Below are positions 14,647 through 19,495 of a DNA stretch of 19,495 bases, piece by piece. The stretch is taken from NCBI GenBank assembly GCA_900552985.1, contig USBP01000002.1, forward strand, positions 1-19,495. The letters are read 5' to 3'. This DNA comes from an uncultured Oscillospiraceae bacterium (lineage in GTDB: Bacteria > Bacillota > Clostridia > Oscillospirales > Acutalibacteraceae). The notes below the pieces were generated by a model. The model ran no database searches. It was given only the letters and a program-made list of their open reading frames with translations, and was not told where the DNA came from. The position numbers were made by a program, and so were the translations under genes. The stretch's first letter is position 1; every line of letters starts with the position of its first letter.

Positions 14647-16185
14647 ATGTTTCAGTGGCTCAAGGAAGCCGTAAAAAAGGAATTTATGCCGGTCAATCGG
14701 GAAACCACACAGCTGCCTCCGGCGGAGATCTCTGCCTCCCTGCAGGAAAACCTGGTCTATTTGCGTGGCGTCTTCGGTGCAAGCTTCGACCTGATGATCC
14801 GTGAACTGCCCATCAACGGGAACCGGATGGCTTTTGTGATGTGTGAGGGAATGTGTGATAACCTGTTGCTCTCTCACATTGCAGTAACACCGATTCTTCG
14901 CGCAAAGGATATTCCCAAGGAGCCGGACCGGCAGTTTGTTTATCTGCGCGAGCATGTGCTCTCTGGCACAGACCACAAAGAAGTTTTCACCATGCAGGAG
15001 CTGCTGAACCTGATCATGTCAGGCTTTGTGGCAATCCTGATCGACGGCGTCACACGCTGTGAAGTCTTTGGCGCCCAGGGGTTTGAGCGGCGGTCTGTGA
15101 ACGACCCGGAAACAGAGGTGCAGGAGCGCGGTGCGCGTGACGGCTTTGTGGAAACCTTAAAAGTTAATGCGACGCTGATCCGCCGGCGGCTCAAAACGCC
15201 GTTTGCTCGCTTTGAAATGCTCAATATGGGGGATACCAGCCAAACAATGGTCAGCCTCTGCTATCTGGCGGACCGTGTGAATCCGGATATTCTGGAGGAG
15301 GTGCGGCAGCGGCTTCAGGGGGCCGCACTGGATATGGTATTGGAATCCGGTTATATTCAACCCTTCCTGGATCATAAAGGGCTTTCCTTTTTTTCAGGGG
15401 TGGGCGTCACCGAGCGCCCGGACACGCTGTGTGCAAAAATCAGTGAAGGAAGGATCGGCGTCCTGGTGGATGGCACGCCGTTTGCGCTGATTGTGCCGCA
15501 CCTGTTTGTTGAAAATTTTCAATCCATGGACGATTATTCTAACCGGCCGTTTTATGCGCTGTTCCTGCGGGCGCTAAAGTTTCTTTCCTTTGGCATCAGC
15601 ATGCTGCTGCCCGGCATTTATGTGGCGGTCGCTATTTTTCATCAGGAGTTGTTGCCTGCGAGCATGCTGTTTGACGTTGCGGTGGCAGAGTCGCGCACGC
15701 CGTTCCCGATTATGCTGGAAGCGCTTGTGATTCACCTGATCTATGAGATCATGCGCGAAGCGGGGCTTCGGATGCCTAAAACTGTGGGGCACGCCGTAAG
15801 CATCGTAGGAGCCCTTGTCATAGGGGATGCTGCGGTGACGGCAGGGCTGATTGCGGCCCCGATGCTGATTGTTCTGGCAGTGACCGCCATCAGCTCCTTT
15901 GTGGTGCCGGCTCTCTATGAGCCGGCAGCGGTGCTGCGGTTTGTCTTTATCATTGTCGGCGGCCTCTCCGGGCTTTATGGCATTATGCTGATCCTGGGGC
16001 TTTTGATCCTGAATGCCTGCTCGATCAACCCGTATGGCGTGCCGTATTCTGCGCCGGTTACTCCTTTTGAAAAAGGAGCGATGCGGGATCTTGTTCTGCG
16101 AATGGGTTGGAAGCAGCTTGGCAGATACAAAATGCAGGTGCAGGATCTCAATGGCTCCGATAAACGGACAACAGAAGAGTTTTAA
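14647..16185 (+). CDS. GerA-type spore germination protein (receptor A subunit)
   Basis: This 512-residue protein is the A subunit of a germinant receptor, which sits in the spore inner membrane and responds to nutrients. A long hydrophilic N-terminal part (~1-300) contains LQENLVYLRGVFGASFDLMIREL and the family signatures SLCYLADRVNPDILEEVRQRL and YIQPFLDHKGLSFFSGVGVTERPD. Four to five membrane helices follow from ~residue 300 (RALKFLSFGISMLLPGIYVAV, MLEALVIHLIYEIMREAGLRMP, then AVSIVGALVIGDAAVTAGLIAAP). The tail SINPYGVPYSAPVTPFEKGAMRD is also typical. The length fits the family. The ATG at 14647 follows GGGGAAGTGA. It is the first gene of a gerA-gerB-gerC operon, 30 bp before gerB. The germinant is not deducible. 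A sporulation-sigma promoter is expected, but no convincing one was found. Confidence 0.95.
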   Translation: MFQWLKEAVKKEFMPVNRETTQLPPAEISASLQENLVYLRGVFGASFDLMIRELPINGNRMAFVMCEGMCDNLLLSHIAVTPILRAKDIPKEPDRQFVYLREHVLSGTDHKEVFTMQELLNLIMSGFVAILIDGVTRCEVFGAQGFERRSVNDPETEVQERGARDGFVETLKVNATLIRRRLKTPFARFEMLNMGDTSQTMVSLCYLADRVNPDILEEVRQRLQGAALDMVLESGYIQPFLDHKGLSFFSGVGVTERPDTLCAKISEGRIGVLVDGTPFALIVPHLFVENFQSMDDYSNRPFYALFLRALKFLSFGISMLLPGIYVAVAIFHQELLPASMLFDVAVAESRTPFPIMLEALVIHLIYEIMREAGLRMPKTVGHAVSIVGALVIGDAAVTAGLIAAPMLIVLAVTAISSFVVPALYEPAAVLRFVFIIVGGLSGLYGIMLILGLLILNACSINPYGVPYSAPVTPFEKGAMRDLVLRMGWKQLGRYKMQVQDLNGSDKRTTEEF

Positions 16186-16215
16186 TATCCCGAAGGGCAG
16201 AAGGGGAGGCTTCAC

Positions 16216-17310
16216 ATGGCAAATACACATCAGATCAGCCCGACGCAGCTGTATTCGATTCTCTTTGTCAGCCGAATTCTTGTCACGCTGACTTATATTC
16301 CAGCGCTGGGGGAGGCGGCGCTCACGTCAGATATGCTCATACAGGTGGCGTTGTATCCTCTGGGTATGCTTGTGAGCGCGCTACCGCTGTATGGGCTTTA
16401 TCGTGCCCGCCCAGGCTGGGATTTGTTTGACTGCGCTTTTTGCGTTTCACCGTTGCTGTCAAGGGTGCTGGCAGTCTTATATGCGTTGTTTTTTTTATTT
16501 AACTCATTGCTAAGTGTAACGCGCTTTGACCTGTTTGCAACCTCGCGGCTGTTTCCGGATTCGGATTTCACCATTTTCCTTTTATTGATTATTTTAATCA
16601 GCTGCTCAGCCGCAGCGTTTGGGCTGGAGGCGCTGGGGAGGCTCTCCTGGCTTGCAGTGCTTCTGGTGAGCATAACGCTGGGGTTCGCTGTCGTTGGGCT
16701 CATTCCGGATTTTGACGCGCTCAATTTTACGCCTCTTTTTTATGACGGCGTAGCGCCGGTGCTGCGCGGCGCTGCCGGCTTCCTTGCCGGCACGGCGGAA
16801 ACGGCGGCGCTGGCTGTGATTGCGCCGCGTGTAAAAGGCAGCCTTACAAAAGGCTTTGTGAAATGGATACTCTGGCTGACGCTTGCCATGGGGCTGCTCT
16901 TTCTATGTGGAATCGCCGTATTGGGCGCTTTTTTTGACACGCAGATGTTCCCTTTCTATTCCCTTGCCGTGCTTGGAGAATTCAGCGTTTTGCAGCGGCT
17001 TGATGCAATTCATACTGGCGTATGGATCCTGTGCCTGTTTGTCAAGCTGGCTTTCTTCACCTATCTGACGGTGACATGCCTGCGCCGGGCGTTTGGCAAG
17101 CGGTTGAAAAAGGCGTATATCGCCGGATGCATCCTTGTGCTCGGCGCTTTGGGCGTAATGATTTCCGGCGGCTACGACCGTTTTGCCGCGATTGCGCAAC
17201 CGGAGCTGATGATGGTGCTGTTTACGGCGGCTACAGTGGCCATTCCGCTGTGTCTGCTGCCCGCCGCGCGGAAACGGGCAAAAAAGGAGAAGGGGGAACC
17301 CTCCACATGA
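16216..17310 (+). CDS. GerB-type spore germination permease (receptor B subunit)
   Basis: The 364-residue integral membrane protein has about ten helices and belongs to the spore germination permease branch of the APC transporter superfamily. It begins HQISPTQLYSILFVSRILVTLTYIPAL, matching the family's start (helix 1 with a broken segment). B subunits are thought to form the germinant-binding pocket of the receptor. The start is ATG 16216, after AGGGGAGG. The stop overlaps the start of gerC in ATGA, so translation of the two is coupled. The C-terminal tail is short and basic (AARKRAKKEKGEPS). Confidence 0.93.
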   Translation: MANTHQISPTQLYSILFVSRILVTLTYIPALGEAALTSDMLIQVALYPLGMLVSALPLYGLYRARPGWDLFDCAFCVSPLLSRVLAVLYALFFLFNSLLSVTRFDLFATSRLFPDSDFTIFLLLIILISCSAAAFGLEALGRLSWLAVLLVSITLGFAVVGLIPDFDALNFTPLFYDGVAPVLRGAAGFLAGTAETAALAVIAPRVKGSLTKGFVKWILWLTLAMGLLFLCGIAVLGAFFDTQMFPFYSLAVLGEFSVLQRLDAIHTGVWILCLFVKLAFFTYLTVTCLRRAFGKRLKKAYIAGCILVLGALGVMISGGYDRFAAIAQPELMMVLFTAATVAIPLCLLPAARKRAKKEKGEPST

Positions 17311-18461
17311 AAAAATGGATGACGCTTTTGGCCGGCGTTTTGCTGCTGCTGACGCTGGCGGGATGCCAGAGCTATGGCGGGGATGGCCGTGAGATTCGGG
17401 AACGATTGATTATACAGGGCATTGGAGTGGACCGGGAGGAAGACGGCGGTTACCTTTTGACTCTACAGGCCTTTAATATGGCGGTATCCGGAGGACAGGA
17501 CAGCGGCATGTCCGGCAACGTGACCAAGGTGTACGAAAGCCGGGGAGAGACCATTGCGGACGCTATGCGCAACATTACCCTGACGGCAGGCCGCAGGCCG
17601 CTATACTCGCACAACTGGCTCATTGTTTTTGGCGAAGCAGTCGCCCGGGCGGGGCTGAATGAAACGCTTGATTTTTTTGTGAGGGATTATGCAACGCGCT
17701 CCACGGTGGATTTGGCGGTAGCGCGTGGGAAAGCGGCGGATATCATCCGCTCCTCTGTGGACAAAAGCTCGATTCCGGCGCGGGAAATCCAGATGGCGCT
17801 TGAAATGGGGCGTGTCAACGCCAAGACCCTACAGATGCCGCTCTATCGGGCCGTTGCGCTCCTGGAAGATCCAAGCTCGGATGTGTATCTACCGCTGCTC
17901 AAGCCGGTAGTAGATAAGGGGCAGGGGATGGACACGGTTTTGACAGATGGACTCGCCATTTTTCGTGATGGAAGCTATGTGGGGGATTTGGATACGACGC
18001 AAACACGCGGTTTCCTCTTTTTAACCGACCAGGTGGAGAGCGGGGATCTGGTAGTACAGGGAGAGCCCTTTGGCAAAGCTTCTTTGGAGATCATTCAATC
18101 GAATACCGGCGTTGAAACGACAGTACAAAACGGCATGCCAGCCTATCGCGTCACAGTGGAGTGTGTGTGTGATGTGCATGAGATAGAAGGGGCAGATTTT
18201 GGAGGAATCGAAAAATCGGTGCGTGAGGCAATTGAAACAGCTACCTCGGATATGCTGGAAGGGCAGCTTCTGCAAACGGCCAGGCTTTGCCTTTCAAGCT
18301 ACCGCAGCGATGTGCTGCGGCTGGGTAACCGGTTATGGTTGGCGGATCCGGAAACCTTTCGTCGTTTGTCGGATACCTGGCGTGATGTGCTGCCGCAAAT
18401 AGCACTGAACGTGGAGGTGCAAACGACAATCCGCAGGTCGGGTCAGAAATCGGCCGATTGA
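17307..18461 (+). CDS. GerC-type spore germination lipoprotein (receptor C subunit)
   Basis: This 384-residue lipoprotein has a basic start (MKKW), a hydrophobic core and the lipobox LAGC with the lipidated cysteine at residue 20. Next comes the family block REIRERLIIQGIGVDREEDGGYLLTLQAFNM, typical of Ger(x)C proteins, which anchor on the outer face of the spore inner membrane as part of the receptor. Further family features are YSHNWLIVFGEAVARAGLNETLDFFVRDYATRSTVDLAVARGKA and the C-terminal DVLRLGNRLWLADPETFRRL. The start is ATG 17307, overlapping the gerB stop; the ribosome site AAGGAGAAGGGGG lies just upstream. A longer upstream frame overlaps gerB and is rejected. It is the last gene of the operon, with a hairpin immediately after. 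Confidence 0.95.
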   Translation: MKKWMTLLAGVLLLLTLAGCQSYGGDGREIRERLIIQGIGVDREEDGGYLLTLQAFNMAVSGGQDSGMSGNVTKVYESRGETIADAMRNITLTAGRRPLYSHNWLIVFGEAVARAGLNETLDFFVRDYATRSTVDLAVARGKAADIIRSSVDKSSIPAREIQMALEMGRVNAKTLQMPLYRAVALLEDPSSDVYLPLLKPVVDKGQGMDTVLTDGLAIFRDGSYVGDLDTTQTRGFLFLTDQVESGDLVVQGEPFGKASLEIIQSNTGVETTVQNGMPAYRVTVECVCDVHEIEGADFGGIEKSVREAIETATSDMLEGQLLQTARLCLSSYRSDVLRLGNRLWLADPETFRRLSDTWRDVLPQIALNVEVQTTIRRSGQKSAD

Positions 18462-18470
18462 GCATGGAAA

Positions 18471-18511
18471 AGGAACCTGCCGGCGAATAGGGGACAACCT
18501 GGCAGGTTCCT
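18471..18511 (+). terminator. Hairpin terminator of the ger operon
   Basis: AGGAACCTGCC (18471-18481) and GGCAGGTTCCT (18501-18511) pair perfectly over 11 bp, starting 10 bp after the gerC stop. The following sequence TAATATTTAG is T-rich but not a clean run, so termination may be incomplete. Confidence 0.7.
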
Positions 18512-18576
18512 AATATTTAGATAGATAGATTTTGAGCTCAATATTGCTAGCGGTGAAAGAGAAGAAATGGAGAAAA

Positions 18577-18605
18577 TGTACATATACTATTTCTGGTATT
18601 ATAAT
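18577..18605 (+). promoter_or_regulatory. Candidate promoter of the small XRE regulator
   Basis: -10 TATAAT (18600-18605) is consensus, with -35 TGTACA (18577-18582, 4 of 6 matches) at 17 bp spacing. The region is AT-rich, and transcription would start near 18612, ~56 bp before the ATG. Confidence 0.65.
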
Positions 18606-18638
18606 CTCTTTTTCTAATAATTACAAACGTATTTTGTA

Positions 18639-18661
18639 GAATATAAATATTATTTATATTC
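18639..18661. promoter_or_regulatory. Perfect 23-bp palindrome before the XRE gene, candidate autoregulatory operator
   Basis: GAATATAAATA (18639-18649) and TATTTATATTC (18651-18661) are perfectly complementary around a single central T. The palindrome ends 6 bp before the ATG at 18668 and lies in the predicted leader. A bound repressor dimer, or a hairpin over the ribosome site, could control the gene. Confidence 0.6.
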
Positions 18662-18667
18662 GGGGGC

Positions 18668-19000
18668 ATGGGGATGCATAATTTGAGAGAGATAAGGCAA
18701 AGAAAGGGAATCACTCAGGTGAAGCTGAGCACGGTGCTTGAAATTTCTCAGGAAACGGTGAGTGCCTATGAAAATTGCAAGTCGTTGCCAAGCGCAGAAA
18801 CGCTTTGCCGAATGGCGGATTTCTTTGGGGTGTCTACGGACTTCCTGCTTGATCGAACCAGGGTGCCCTATCCGCTCACGCACGGACTGGAGGCAGAGGA
18901 AGCGGAGTTGATCTCCTATTACCGTAAGCTGAACCTTCGGCAGCGCGCAAAAGCGATTGGAATTCTGGAAGGTATGGCCGAAATGGAGCAAAAGCGTTAA
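18668..19000 (+). CDS. XRE-family helix-turn-helix transcriptional regulator
   Basis: This 110-residue protein is probably cytoplasmic and DNA-binding. Residues ~4-62 form a classical Cro/cI-type helix-turn-helix: LREIRQRKGITQVKLSTVLEISQETVSAYENCKSLPSAETLCRMADFFGVSTDFLLDRT. The C-terminal ~45 residues are acidic then helical (AEEAELISYYRKLNLRQRAKAIGILEGMAEM) and probably dimerise the protein. The shape is that of stand-alone repressors of phage or chromosomal type; no partner or toxin gene is adjacent. The start is ATG 18668 or ATG 18674. A GGGGG stretch precedes the former by one base and the latter by seven, so 18674 may be used. A good promoter and a perfect palindrome lie upstream, which suggests autoregulation. 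Targets are unknown. Confidence 0.9.
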   Translation: MGMHNLREIRQRKGITQVKLSTVLEISQETVSAYENCKSLPSAETLCRMADFFGVSTDFLLDRTRVPYPLTHGLEAEEAELISYYRKLNLRQRAKAIGILEGMAEMEQKR

Positions 19001-19007
19001 GATGCCT

Positions 19008-19037
19008 CTTACTTCACCGCGTACTGGGTGGAGTAAG
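19008..19037 (+). terminator. Hairpin after the XRE gene
   Basis: CTTACTTCACC (19008-19018) pairs with GGTGGAGTAAG (19027-19037) with one T-G wobble, starting 8 bp after the stop. No T-run follows on either strand, so it may act with the next hairpin or not terminate at all. Confidence 0.4.
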
Positions 19038-19048
19038 CTCAAAAGAAC

Positions 19049-19080
19049 AGGGGAGGGCTGATGAAAACAGCTCTCCCCCT
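19049..19080 (-). terminator. Terminator of the leftward Gly/Ser-rich gene
   Basis: AGGGGAGGGCTG (19049-19060) pairs with CAGCTCTCCCC (19068-19078) apart from one G-T wobble. Read leftward, the stem is followed by GTTCTTTTG, a T-rich tract, about 20 bp after the stop of the leftward gene. Confidence 0.6.
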
Positions 19081-19098
19081 ATGCGTTTGCTTATTTGG

Positions 19099-19495
19099 TT
19101 ATTTACCGGTCGTCTCGGCAGTACCGCCCATGATGTCGCCAAGAATTTCCCCGACGCCGTCCAGGATATTACCGGCGCTTTGTGTTTCGCCATTTTCCTT
19201 GTCATCCACAATGCCGGAGACGAATTGTGCGATATCAATCCCCAATGCACTGGGGTCCAGGCCCTGTGATTTCAGGTAATCGGTGATCTCGCCGATGTTA
19301 TCCATCGAGATCGCACCGGTAAAGCCGCCAAGCGCCTGAGAGATCAGGTCAAACCCGCCTGATTCATTGGAAGAAGAGCCGCCGCTGCTGGAAGCGGACG
19401 TGGTGGAGCCGCCGCCCTGATATGGCGTAAGCGTGGGCAAATTGCTGGCAGCCTGATACCCGCTCAAATAAGAACCGCCGCCTATGTAACTGCCG
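19099..19495 (-). CDS. Gly/Ser-rich protein of unknown function, C-terminal part
   Basis: The reading frame enters from the right edge and ends at 19099, giving at least 132 residues. The first part (GSYIGGGSYLSGYQAASNLP, then a GGGSTTSASSSGGSSSNESGG run) is a Gly/Ser/Tyr-rich, probably disordered segment. The last ~80 residues form an amphipathic, acidic helical region with repeated GG and GD turns (ISMDNIGEITDYLKSQGLDPSALGIDIAQFVSGIVDD, then GNILDGVGEILGDIMGG). No membrane helix, lipobox or anchor is seen here. A TTG at 19467 lies inside the frame, but the open frame continues, so the true start is outside the window. I do not recognise the family; a surface or spore-associated protein is possible but unsupported. 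Confidence 0.6.
   Translation of the reverse strand, partial: GSYIGGGSYLSGYQAASNLPTLTPYQGGGSTTSASSSGGSSSNESGGFDLISQALGGFTGAISMDNIGEITDYLKSQGLDPSALGIDIAQFVSGIVDDKENGETQSAGNILDGVGEILGDIMGGTAETTGK

Noticed and set aside
18518..18530. TAGATAGATAGAT short tandem repeat
   Set aside because: Only about three units; too short to treat as a functional repeat or CRISPR-like array.

Overview
The window looks like a chromosome segment of an endospore-forming member of the Clostridia (Bacillota), probably a gut Oscillospirales/Eubacteriales-type organism. The evidence is a complete gerA-gerB-gerC type spore germination operon, a DUF421/DUF4363 pair, strong AGGAGG-like ribosome sites, occasional TTG starts, and a mid-GC background. 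The taxonomic call is inference; there is no rRNA or other marker gene here. No tRNA, rRNA, CRISPR array, transposase or integrase was seen.

Layout. 1-292: 3' end of an ABC exporter ATPase gene, closed by a strong terminator. 579-3588: two tandem, full-length paralogues (486 and 503 aa), each an N-terminal helix-turn-helix followed by a long domain I cannot name. A perfect inverted repeat overlaps a plausible promoter in front of the first. 3623-6107 (minus): feoB and feoA, ferrous iron uptake, with a long hairpin in the feoA leader. 6108-6410: a divergent promoter region. 6411-13099: a five-gene, translationally coupled surface-polysaccharide operon: GT2 glycosyltransferase, GT2 glycosyltransferase, Wzy-like polymerase, a GT2-pyruvyltransferase fusion, and a Wzx-like flippase. 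It is strikingly AT-rich: the 60 bases from 7801 hold 14 G/C, against 33 in the 60 bases from 15301. This suggests lateral acquisition.

13100-14423 (minus): duf421 and duf4363; the last stop codon abuts the flippase stop codon tail to tail with no spacer. 14647-18461: the gerA, gerB, gerC operon, ending in a hairpin. 18668-19000: a small XRE-family repressor behind a consensus-like promoter and a perfect 23-bp palindrome. 19099 to the window end (minus): the 3' part of a Gly/Ser-rich protein of unknown role.

How the genes work together. The polysaccharide genes suffice to extend a lipid-linked repeat unit, decorate it with ketal pyruvate, flip it and polymerise it. No priming transferase, chain-length regulator or sugar-nucleotide gene is present, so those functions must be encoded elsewhere. 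GerA, GerB and GerC form the inner-membrane germinant receptor of the spore. The divergent DUF421 protein belongs to a family with spore inner-membrane members in Bacilli, which makes a shared sporulation context plausible but unproven. The most novel-looking items are the tandem HTH paralogues with their unassigned domain, the GT2-pyruvyltransferase fusion, and several perfect palindromes placed where regulators would bind.
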